Shown in pieces: positions 27,826 through 35,945 of a stretch of DNA of 64,000 bases. Where the stretch lies: assembly GCF_000449425.2 (NCBI RefSeq), contig NZ_AVHW01000086.1:144706-208705 (forward strand). The letters run 5' to 3'. Under the pieces are notes generated by a model. The model was not told where the DNA came from, searched no databases, and worked only from the letters and a program-made list of their open reading frames with translations. This stretch comes from Clostridioides difficile CD160 (GTDB lineage Bacteria; Bacillota; Clostridia; Peptostreptococcales; Peptostreptococcaceae). The position numbers and the translations under genes are program-made. Each line of letters opens with the position of its first letter. The first letter of the stretch is position 1.

Positions 27826-28773
27826 TTAGTTTCCAAACTTTTCATCAATATATTTCTCAGCTACTATAGATGCAATTGCTCCATCGTTAGTTGCAGTTAC
27901 AACCTGTCTTAGAGTTTTAGATCTACAATCTCCTGCTGCAAATACACCTGGTATGTTAGTTTTCATGTCTTCATCAGTTATTATATAACCTTTTTCATCC
28001 ATATCAACTTTACCTTTGAATAAATCAGTTTGAGCATCTAATCCAACGAAAACAAATACTCCCATTGTTCCATCTTCTTCATCTGCAAAGTATTCATGAG
28101 TTTCTCCAGTAATCTTATTTTTAAATACAACTGACTCCAGTATTCCATCACCTTTGATTTCTTCTATTACTGTATCTAATAAGAACTCTATCTTTGGATT
28201 AGCTTTTGCTTTTTCTTCAACACTCTTAGCACATCTAAATCCTTGTCTTCTATGTACAATTGTTACTTTTCTAGCAAATTTAGTTAAATACATTGCTTCC
28301 TCTAATGCACTATCTCCTCCACCTACAACAAATACTTCAAAATCTTCAAAGAAGTCTGCATCACAAGTTGCACAATATGAAACACCTTTACCAGTAAGTT
28401 CTTTTTCCCCTGGGCAACCAATTTTTCTTGGAGTTGCTCCTGTTCCTATTATTACTGCTTTAGCTCTATATTCTGCTTTTTGACCTTTTAAAACTTTTAT
28501 ATCTCCATCTAGCTCAGTATCTACAATGTTATCTCTTAGAATTTCTGCTCCAAACTCTTTACATTGTTCAACCATTCTAGCTATTAGACTTGGTCCTGTT
28601 GCATTTGGAACTGACCCTGGATAATTTGCAATTTCATGTGTTATTACAATTTGCCCACCAGTTTTGTCTTTTTCTAGGATTAGAGTATTCAACTTTGCTC
28701 TTGCCCCATAAAGCCCTGCTGCAAGCCCTGCTGGTCCTGAACCAATTATTACTAAGTCATACACATTTTCCAT
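27826..28773 (-). CDS. trxB: Thioredoxin reductase of the glycine reductase operon
   Basis: FAD flavoenzyme of 315 residues that reduces the operon's thioredoxin with NADPH or NADH. FAD-binding GSGPAGLAAGLYGARA at residues 11-26, redox-active CATC in SYCATCDADFFEDF at about 133-146, nucleotide-binding GGGDSALEEAMYL after that, and the second FAD motif GVFAAGDCR near the C-terminus. The nucleotide loop lacks the classical HRRxxxR only in part (HRRQGFR). A ribosome site GGGGAGGATAAGTC precedes the ATG. Second gene of the grd operon. Confidence 0.93.
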   Translation of the reverse strand: MENVYDLVIIGSGPAGLAAGLYGARAKLNTLILEKDKTGGQIVITHEIANYPGSVPNATGPSLIARMVEQCKEFGAEILRDNIVDTELDGDIKVLKGQKAEYRAKAVIIGTGATPRKIGCPGEKELTGKGVSYCATCDADFFEDFEVFVVGGGDSALEEAMYLTKFARKVTIVHRRQGFRCAKSVEEKAKANPKIEFLLDTVIEEIKGDGILESVVFKNKITGETHEYFADEEDGTMGVFVFVGLDAQTDLFKGKVDMDEKGYIITDEDMKTNIPGVFAAGDCRSKTLRQVVTATNDGAIASIVAEKYIDEKFGN

Positions 28774-28868
28774 TTTGACTTATCCTCCCCAATTAGATTT
28801 CTCATTTTATTTAATATTAAATTAGATTTAATATTTAGGCTGCTTTAATAATTTTTTAACATTTTTTT

Positions 28869-29240
28869 TTATTCATACTGCATTCTTTGTATTGTATTAT
28901 AAAATATATCATAATCAATTACCCTAAAGTCGTCTTGAACACTTTCTGTCCATTTTGGAGTCTTTTTATTATTCTGAAATTTACTTGCAGTGATGATTGC
29001 TTCTTCAATTAAGGTTAAAGAGTTTATATCCAAACGATTTCCTCTCTTTAGTATAACAGTTCTATAAGGTGTTTCATTTGGTTTTACACTCCCATAGAGT
29101 GGATGAGATAAAAGTTCATATCCTTCATGTATCAAATCTCTACTTGCTTCTAAGATACCAATATAAGTTGTGTCTTTAAACAAAACTTCTCTTTCTTGAA
29201 CTTCTTCTCTTACTTTCGGATTATTTGTAATTATTATCAT
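28869..29240 (-). CDS. grdX: GrdX family protein, first gene of the glycine reductase operon
   Basis: A 123-residue protein of unknown biochemical role, always linked to glycine/betaine/sarcosine reductase genes. It opens MIIITNNPKVREE and has the family segment SHPLYGSVKPNETPYRTVILKRG. The frame is open for 40 further codons upstream, but those bases form the glycine riboswitch and its terminator, so the ATG at 29240 (GAAAGAGAG upstream) is the start. Confidence 0.88.
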   Translation of the reverse strand: MIIITNNPKVREEVQEREVLFKDTTYIGILEASRDLIHEGYELLSHPLYGSVKPNETPYRTVILKRGNRLDINSLTLIEEAIITASKFQNNKKTPKWTESVQDDFRVIDYDIFYNTIQRMQYE

Positions 29241-29286
29241 TTTTTTACTCTCTTTCAATCTTTTATTTATTACTTGATAAATAAAA

Positions 29287-29456
29287 AACAGGAAAAACAA
29301 ATCTCCCAATTTGTCTTCCCTGTTAAAATCATTTTCAGAGCCCCGTCCAAGTACAGTCATTTTTACCTGAGAATTTCATCTAATCTTTTGGGTAAATAGG
29401 ATTAAATTTGTCCCTTCGGTCGCTTTTTTATAAAGCAGTCTCCCATACTCTTCATC
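29287..29456 (-). promoter_or_regulatory. Glycine riboswitch with intrinsic terminator
   Basis: On the minus strand the aptamer core spans about 29456-29333: GGGAGACTG, then CGACCGAAGGGACAA, then TTCTCAGGTAAAAATGACTG and GGACGGGGCTCTG, all hallmarks of a glycine aptamer, in a single copy. It is followed by a hairpin (AACAGGGAAGACAAAT ... ATTTGTTTTTCCTGTT, 29324-29287) and a T-run, the expression platform. Binding of glycine would be expected to disrupt the terminator and switch the grd operon on. Confidence 0.9.
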
Positions 29457-29466
29457 CGGATTATTA

Positions 29467-29481
29467 AGTTATCAGAAAATT
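29467..29481. promoter_or_regulatory. Possible CodY box upstream of the glycine riboswitch
   Basis: AGTTATCAGAAAATT matches the CodY consensus AATTTTCWGAAAATT at 13 of 15 positions. It lies at the 5' side of the aptamer, near where transcription should begin. AT-rich DNA makes chance matches common. Confidence 0.35.
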
Positions 29482-29785
29482 GAAAATTAAGCAATTTATC
29501 CTTTGTTTTCTATAAATAGCTTTTTTCTATCTCTGTTGACTTAAGTATATAAACATTCTATAAAATTTGCAATAGTTTTTTTATATGTATTTTGTATACA
29601 TTTTTACTTTTTTTTCCAAGTGTTGATATTACATATTTCCTGTATTTTCTTTTTTTTTTAAGTACAAACCTTTTTTGGTTTACTTTCTCAAACTGATTAA
29701 AAATATAACTATTTTCACAGCAAATCTTTGATTTTTACATATTTTTTAATTTTTTACTTTTACCCACTGAAATTCTCATAATTTT
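29482..29785. other. Promoter region of the grd operon and 3' flank of pepF
   Basis: No gene is seen in this AT-rich stretch. A small dyad, ATGTATTTTGTATACAT, occurs near 29585-29601. I could not fix a promoter by eye. Confidence 0.3.
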
Positions 29786-31480
29786 TTATAATTTGCTATC
29801 ATTTATTTCATCAAACCAAGATTTAACATTACCCATGATAGACTTAATACAGTTATTATCAAATGGTGAATATAAATTTCCCATACTTACAATACCTAAA
29901 AATGATTTTGTTCCTCCAACTTTACAAATATTTATATAATCTTGCCATCCTGCATCTCTATCTTGAATCATTTTTTTCCAAAATTGTAATGCACAAACTT
30001 GAGCTAGTACATAGTCTATGTAATAAAACGGATTTTTAAATATATGACCTTGCTTAAACCACCAACAACCTCGCTCTAAAAAAGAATTATTATCATAGTT
30101 TCTATGAGGTAAATATTTTTTCTCTAAATATCTCCATTTTTCTTTTCTTTTTGCCTTATCCTCATTAGGATTTTTATAAACATAATGCTGAAATTCATCA
30201 ACAATTATTCCATAAGGTATAAATTTGACTGCTGTTGACAAGTGAGTAAATTTATATTTATCTGTATCTTCTTTAAAAAACAGATTCATCCATGGCCATG
30301 TTATAAATTCCATACTCATTGAATGAATTTCACAACTGTCAAGTGTGGGAAAATTAATCTCTGGCATATCAATCCATCTAGACATGTATAACTGGAACGC
30401 ATGTCCTGCTTCATGTGTTAATACATCTATGTCATCAGAAGTTTGATTAAAGTTAGAAAAAATGAATGGCGACTTGTAATCTGGTATGTAGGTACAATAG
30501 CCTCCAGCTCCTTTACCTTTCTTTGTTTCTAAATCCATAAGTTCATTTTCTAGCATAAAATTAAAAAATTCATCTGTTTCTTTTGAAAGCTCACTATACA
30601 TCCTTTGCCCATTCTGAATTATGTATTTTGAATCGCCTTTTAAACTTGCATTTCCTGTTAAAAATTCCACGTCTTCATCTATGTAGCTTAAGTTTTCTAA
30701 ACCAAGTCTTTTAACCTGTTTTTCATAAAGCTCATTAGCCATTGGAACAACATATTTTAATACTTGCTTTCTAACGTTTTCTACCATATCTTCTCTATAG
30801 TCACTTCTCATCATTCTAACATATCCAAGCTCTACAAAATCTTCAAAGCCTAATTTTTTAGATATCTTATCTCTAAGTTTGACTAGTTTATCAAATATGT
30901 CATCAAATTTTGATTCGTTTTCTTCAAAAAAATTATAATACGCTTTGTTGGCTAATTCTCTTGTATTTCTACAATTAGAATACATAAACTTTCCCATACC
31001 AGATAAATTTCTTTCTTCTCCATCGAACATTATTTGTGCTGATGCTAAAAGTTTAGTATACTCCGAACACAATTTATTTTCTTCTTGCAATTCACTTATT
31101 ATATCTTTAGAAAAACTTTTTAGAGAATAGTCTATTATTGTGAAAAATTGTTCCCCAAATTTTTTTATCAAATCACATTTAAACTTTGAATTTATTACAG
31201 CATCATAAAAATAAGAATTTAATTCTTCATACAAAGGCAGATATTCATCCCAGTAATTTTTTTCCTCTTGATAGAATTTATTAAGTGTATCTATACTGTA
31301 TCTTATTGATGCTATATTTGACAACGTTTCTATTTTATTTCTCAATAAATTAATCTTATGTATATTTTCTTGCTGTTCTTCATAATTACAGGATTTTTTT
31401 ATATCTTCTACGCACTCCAAAAATTCTTTTTTTATACTATCATAATTGGGTCTTTCATACTTAAATTGTGAAAACTTCAT
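29786..31480 (-). CDS. M3-family oligoendopeptidase (PepF type)
   Basis: A cytoplasmic zinc oligopeptidase of 564 residues, the normal length for this family. The catalytic motif HEAGHAFQLY is at about residues 356-365 with the downstream Glu ligand in DSCEIHSMSMEF. The N-terminal half is helical, as in PepF. GGAGTGCTTTAA precedes the ATG. Transcribed alone on the minus strand upstream of the grd operon; it may help recycle peptides for amino-acid fermentation. Confidence 0.88.
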   Translation of the reverse strand: MKFSQFKYERPNYDSIKKEFLECVEDIKKSCNYEEQQENIHKINLLRNKIETLSNIASIRYSIDTLNKFYQEEKNYWDEYLPLYEELNSYFYDAVINSKFKCDLIKKFGEQFFTIIDYSLKSFSKDIISELQEENKLCSEYTKLLASAQIMFDGEERNLSGMGKFMYSNCRNTRELANKAYYNFFEENESKFDDIFDKLVKLRDKISKKLGFEDFVELGYVRMMRSDYREDMVENVRKQVLKYVVPMANELYEKQVKRLGLENLSYIDEDVEFLTGNASLKGDSKYIIQNGQRMYSELSKETDEFFNFMLENELMDLETKKGKGAGGYCTYIPDYKSPFIFSNFNQTSDDIDVLTHEAGHAFQLYMSRWIDMPEINFPTLDSCEIHSMSMEFITWPWMNLFFKEDTDKYKFTHLSTAVKFIPYGIIVDEFQHYVYKNPNEDKAKRKEKWRYLEKKYLPHRNYDNNSFLERGCWWFKQGHIFKNPFYYIDYVLAQVCALQFWKKMIQDRDAGWQDYINICKVGGTKSFLGIVSMGNLYSPFDNNCIKSIMGNVKSWFDEINDSKL

Positions 31481-31697
31481 TTAAAGCACTCCTTTACAAC
31501 TTTATTTCATATCTTTATATCATACTTTTATATCTTTGATATACATATCTTTATATACTATCTGATGCCAACTTATAAATTATTATATATATTAAATATT
31601 CTTTACATTGTAATCATGTTGAATAATAACATATGATTCATATAATTACAATATTTTGTGGTATAAAACTGACTACTACATAAATTATTAGAAAAAC

Positions 31698-31743
31698 ATT
31701 CATATAAAAACTACCCTCTTATTCATATAAAAACTACCCTCTT
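31698..31743. repeat. Two tandem copies of a 23-bp unit
   Basis: Units at 31698-31720 and 31721-31743 are identical and begin ATTCATATAAAAACTACCC. They lie in the roughly 530-bp gap between the divergent pepF and HAD phosphatase genes. A dyad TTAGTAT-CT-ATACTAA (31754-31769) and a small hairpin with AAAATGC/GCATTTT (31768-31789) follow. Otherwise nothing is seen in this gap. Confidence 0.7.
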
Positions 31744-32014
31744 ATATAAAAGCTTAGTATCTATACTAAAATGCAAACGATAGCATTTTTATAATTAATA
31801 CTTACAAAACAATTAAAAATCTGCTTTTTAAATACACGTATTATATAGATGATATTTTTATCAAAAAATTAATATTATTAAACTTTCTAAATTGCTTATC
31901 TCTTGGTATAATAGTATACAAAACTAATCATATTTTCCACTGAAATTTTGTTCAACACTAGTTGTGTCAACGTTTTCACAGGAAAATTGAGTATATAATT
32001 TACTGGAGGCTGAT

Positions 32015-32836
32015 ATGTACAAATTAATCGCATTAGATATTGATGGAACAATATTAAACACGCAAAAAAGGATTACTCCTGAAGTCTTTGAATCTATTCA
32101 AGAAGCAAAAAAGGCTGGAGCCAAAGTTGTTATAACAACGGGCAGACCTCTTCCTGGTGTCAAGGGACTTCTAAATCAATTAAACTTAACGGATGAAGGT
32201 GATTATGTTATATGTTTTAATGGAGCCATTATTCAAGAAGTCAAAAGTGAAAAAATTATACATGATGTAGAGATGACTTTAGATGACTTTGATTTTATAT
32301 ATAATAACGTTTGTAAAAAATATAATACCAAAATACACATAAATACAATGACAAATTTAATTACACCAAACGAAATTCCTGGCAAATATACACTTCATGA
32401 AGCGAAATTAAATGATATAGACGTTAAATATATACAAAAAGATAAAATTGATGAATCTATTAAAATCTGCAAAATTATGATAGTTGATGAACCAGAAAGA
32501 TTAGAAGAAATTATACAACAACTACCTAAAAATTTATTCAATAAATATACTATAGTAAGGTCTGCTCCTTTTTACCTAGAGTTTTTAGGTAAGACCACTA
32601 ACAAAGGAACTGCCCTTAAGACATTGTGTACTAATTTAGATATTCCTATAGAAAAAGCTATTGCTGTTGGTGATGAAGAAAATGACCAACATATGATAAA
32701 GTATGCAGGTCTTGGTGTAGCTATGGGAAATGCACGTAACAGTATAAAAGAAATTGCTGATTATGTTACAGATACTAACAATGAAAATGGAGTTGCAAAG
32801 GTTATAAATAAATATATACTTAATAGAGCTATTTAG
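32015..32836 (+). CDS. Cof-type HAD-superfamily phosphatase
   Basis: A 273-residue member of the Cof/YidA branch of HAD phosphatases, acting on small phosphorylated metabolites in the cytosol. Motif I is LIALDIDGTILNTQ, motif II TTGRP, motif III the Lys of GTALKTLC, and motif IV VGDEENDQHMIKYAG. A C2-type cap lies between. GGAGGCTGAT precedes the ATG. Single gene, with a long hairpin after it. Confidence 0.9.
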   Translation: MYKLIALDIDGTILNTQKRITPEVFESIQEAKKAGAKVVITTGRPLPGVKGLLNQLNLTDEGDYVICFNGAIIQEVKSEKIIHDVEMTLDDFDFIYNNVCKKYNTKIHINTMTNLITPNEIPGKYTLHEAKLNDIDVKYIQKDKIDESIKICKIMIVDEPERLEEIIQQLPKNLFNKYTIVRSAPFYLEFLGKTTNKGTALKTLCTNLDIPIEKAIAVGDEENDQHMIKYAGLGVAMGNARNSIKEIADYVTDTNNENGVAKVINKYILNRAI

Positions 32837-32845
32837 ATATATAAA

Positions 32846-32961
32846 AAAAACTAAAAATAACTCTTTAGCTTTAAATTCTATTTAATATACATACTTGATA
32901 CTAAAAGTATCTAGTGATAGTATGGTCTAAAATTTTTAGTTAAAGGTTATTTTTAGTTTTT
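32846..32961. terminator. Long inverted repeat between the HAD phosphatase and MerB-like genes
   Basis: AAAACTAAAAATAAC (about 32847) pairs with GTTATTTTTAGTTTT (about 32946-32960), separated by about 80 bases that contain smaller dyads (AGTATCTAGTGATA). It is placed to terminate both convergent transcripts. Confidence 0.55.
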
Positions 32962-32970
32962 CATCTATAT

Positions 32971-33612
32971 TTATAATAATACTTTTTGTTTAAGTTTAAA
33001 TATTTTATATGATTCTACTATTGCTTCATTAATATCTAAGCAATATACATCTTCATCATCCGATAATCCTGCTTCTTTTGTCCAAGCATCAAAATCATTC
33101 TTCGTCCAGAAGAAATTCATTATATTTCAGCAACTTGCCGCCCAATTTGAATATTTATCAAGATTTATATGAAGCACTCTTAAATGTGGATTATTCACAT
33201 ATTCAATTTTTTCGTTTTTTATAAATATTTCTATTTCTTTACCTGTAACACTACACATAGAATTTATTCTTACATCTTGATTAAATGTACAAGAAGTTCC
33301 TATAGCATCTATTGCACACATTGCACTGAAACTTCTACCATCGCTCAAAGTTACTTTATGATTAGTTGGTAATGCTGATACAGGATATATAAAATTTATA
33401 CTATCTCCATCAACAACTATTATATTTTTCTCAATAAAATATTGTAGTGTATTTTCTATATATTCTTTTTCTAATTTCAAATTATTACTTATACATTCAG
33501 TCACTTCTTTAAGTGTAGCACTAGAACCTTTATCTATTATCACATCCATAATGGATAGTCTTATTTTTTGTTGTACATTATCCAAACTATTGTATTTTTC
33601 TATTTGACTCAT
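32971..33612 (-). CDS. saoL: MerB-like organometal lyase selenoprotein, Sec162
   Basis: The frame from ATG 33612 runs through TGA at 33127-33129 (codon 162) and on for 51 codons (NIMNFFWTKNDFDAWTKEAG ...) to TAA at 32971, giving 213 residues, the length of organomercurial lyase MerB (212). MerB breaks C-Hg bonds with Cys96, Asp99 and Cys159. Here MCAIDAIG gives Cys99 and Asp102, and Sec162 is offset by the same three residues from Cys159, so selenium replaces the second catalytic Cys; Cys161 is next to it. An N-terminal winged-helix-like region is also as in MerB. GAGGAGTAGAT precedes the start. Last gene of the cluster. The function is inferred; the name is recalled from published SAO nomenclature. 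Confidence 0.88.
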
Positions 33613-33624
33613 ATCTACTCCTCT

Positions 33625-34377
33625 TTAAACCTCATAACACTTCGATAAAGTATCAGTTAATCTAGTCTTATATTCTTCATATTTTTTGCTTCCTCTAACT
33701 CTAGGTCTTGGAATATCTATATTTATATCATCAATAACTCTACCTTTATCCCTTGACATTACTATAACTCTATCACTCATATATACAGCTTCGTCAACAT
33801 CATGAGTTACCATTAATGCAGTTATTTTCTTTTTTATCCATATCCTTTCTAACTCTTCTTGTAAGTTTTGTCTCATTTGAAAGTCAACAGCTCCCAGTGG
33901 TTCATCCATTAACAATACTTCTGGATTGCATGCTAAGGCTCTTATCATAGCTACTCTTTGTTTCATTCCGCCTGATAATTGATGAGGAAATAACTTTTCT
34001 TTTCCTTTTAAGTCTGACATCACCAAGAGTTCTTCTAACATTTCTTCTCTTTTTTCCTTTTGTATTTTCTGCTGTTTCATAGGAAATAGAACATTTCCTC
34101 TTATAGTTTTCCAAGGAAATAAAGCGTAATTTTGGAATATAAAAGCTCTATCTATGCCTGGTTTTTTAACTTTTTTATCATTTATAAAAACATCTCCACT
34201 TTCTGATTTTTGAAATCCTCCTATTATAGTAAGTAAAGTAGTCTTTCCACATCCTGATGGCCCTAAAAGGCAAACAAATTGACCATTTTCTATATCTATG
34301 CTTATATCTTCTAAAACCTTTGTATGTACTTTATTATTTACAAATGTTTTATTTATATCTCTTACGCTTAACTTCAT
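33625..34377 (-). CDS. saoA: ABC transporter ATP-binding protein of the selenoprotein cluster
   Basis: A 250-residue ATPase of the nitrate/sulfonate/taurine (SsuB/NrtD) class. Walker A GPSGCGKTTLL, signature LSGGMKQRVAM, Walker B VLLMDEPLGAVD and switch His (VTHDVDEA) are intact. The frame opens at 34395, but GGAGGTTTGCAGATTA places the ATG at 34377, which overlaps the permease stop by one base (TAATG), a clear sign of coupling. It would energise import by the selenoprotein permease. Confidence 0.9.
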   Translation of the reverse strand: MKLSVRDINKTFVNNKVHTKVLEDISIDIENGQFVCLLGPSGCGKTTLLTIIGGFQKSESGDVFINDKKVKKPGIDRAFIFQNYALFPWKTIRGNVLFPMKQQKIQKEKREEMLEELLVMSDLKGKEKLFPHQLSGGMKQRVAMIRALACNPEVLLMDEPLGAVDFQMRQNLQEELERIWIKKKITALMVTHDVDEAVYMSDRVIVMSRDKGRVIDDINIDIPRPRVRGSKKYEEYKTRLTDTLSKCYEV

Positions 34378-35183
34378 TAATCTGCAAACCTCCATCTACA
34401 AAGGATTTTATTTACAAACTTTAATACTCTATCTATTATAAATCCTATTAAAGCTGCAAATATCATAAGCCCAATTAATACATCTGTATGCATTAACGTT
34501 TGAGCTTGTACCATTGAGTAACCGAGACCGGCACTCGTAGCTATAAACTCAGCTCAGATAACAGACATCCATCCTGTACTTATAGCAATTCTCGAACCAG
34601 TTAATATATCAGGAAGAGACGCTGGTACTATTACGTTTGTAAATATCACAATTGGTGATGCTCCCATACTTCTAGCCGCATTATAATAATCTTTTGATAT
34701 TGCTCTTACACCTTGAATAGTATTTAAGATTATAGGAAAAACGCCTGAAAAAGCTATTAAAAATATTGTTGGCCCATCTCCTATACCAAACCATACTATA
34801 GTAAGAGGCACCCATGCCATTATAGGAACCTGTCTTACAGAATCTACTACTGGAGATAAAACTTTTTCAAAAGTTTTAGAAAATCCCATGATAAATCCTA
34901 TTGGAAGTCCAAACAATAGTGCATACATAAAACCTTTAAGTACTCTCTGTAATGTTATAAAAAGATTAGTAACTGTCTCTATATCTGTTATGCAATAAAA
35001 GAAACCTTTTATTACATCTACTGGCATTGGAAGTAGTAAAGAACTTCCTATATCTTTCGCTGCAAAATGCCAAACTGAAAATATAATGACTAAGAGTATT
35101 ATCTTATATAAAATATCCATACCACTATCAGATTTTTTCTTAGTTAATTTATCTATTTTATCTTTAGAAATTTTAATTTCCAA
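34377..35183 (-). CDS. saoP: ABC transporter permease selenoprotein, Sec210
   Basis: A 268-residue inner-membrane permease like SsuC/NrtB. TGA at 34554-34556 (codon 210) falls in GWMSVIUAEFIATSAGLGYSM; relatives have Cys, Ala or similar here, in the EAA-loop/late membrane region, and the frame continues 58 codons to TAA at 34377 with two more hydrophobic segments. Stopping at the UGA would lose the end of the BPD domain. The first codon is TTG at 35183, with GGAGGAAATAAG upstream, overlapping the previous gene by 31 bases; ATG at codon 22 is an alternative. Confidence 0.88.
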
Positions 35184-35941
35184 TTTCTTATTTCCTCCAT
35201 ATCTATATTTCTTATATTCTTGTACTGTTTCAGTGCTTTTTTAAATGTAGCTTCATTATTTAAAGCATCAACACTTTTATTGTAAAGTTTTATAAAATCA
35301 CTATATCCTTTACTTTTTTTAAATTCTTTGCTTACAACTAATACATAAGTATCATAATCACCTAATTCAGTTGTAGGTTTTCTTATTCCTTCTAATCCGA
35401 TTGATTTTATACAGTCCATTACAACACCATCTACTAGATTGCTTTCTAATCCATATGCTAATGCAGTCCCTAATAACGGAGATATTTCTACATTTCCATA
35501 GTATTTCTTCACTAATTCTGATTGGTAATTTCTATTTTGAATGATTCCAATTCTTTTGGGATTACTCTTACTTAATAAAAATATATCTGAATTTTGAACT
35601 ACTGTACCAACAATTTCAAATCCACTAGTTGCATTTACATACTGTTTTGCTGCATCTTTACATATGATTGCTATATCTATTTCCTCTGAACTCAGAGCCC
35701 ATTGCATTGTACTTGCTCAGCAATCATTAATTGTAAAAGTATCCATTATATCACTTACTTTTATATTTTCAAAGTAGTCCCTATTTACCATATAATTTAT
35801 TACAAAACCAGAGGTATCATCAGATACCCCTATTCTTAGTTTGCCTTCTATTTCTTCTTTATCTTCAAAATTAAAAAATATTATAAATATACTTCCCAAA
35901 ATAATAATAAAAAGTATTATTATATTTTTTATATTCTCCAT
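35153..35941 (-). CDS. saoB: Membrane-anchored substrate-binding-like selenoprotein, Sec75
   Basis: A 262-residue protein with an N-terminal membrane anchor (IIILFIIILGSIFIIFF, about residues 7-23) and no lipobox Cys. TGA at 35717-35719 is codon 75, in TINDCUASTMQWALSSEEIDIAIICKDA: a Cys-Sec pair at 74-75. The frame then continues to TAG at 35153 with features of a periplasmic-binding (NMT1/THI5-like) fold. The reading without recoding would leave a 74-residue stub and a 184-residue orphan. It starts 4 bases after the Cys-rich lipoprotein gene and overlaps saoP. Likely binds the transported metal compound through CU (inference). Confidence 0.85.
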
Positions 35942-35945
35942 TTAT

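Noticed and set aside
29241..29360. A 40-residue N-terminal extension of GrdX
   Set aside because: The bases form the riboswitch terminator and aptamer end; the ribosome site and family start agree with ATG at 29240.
34377..35941. The permease and binding protein as degraded ABC transporter genes
   Set aside because: Frames continue without any frameshift past single TGA codons, no TAA or TAG interrupts, gene overlaps (TAATG) are kept, and the MerB-like neighbour shows the same at a catalytic position. Recoding explains all.
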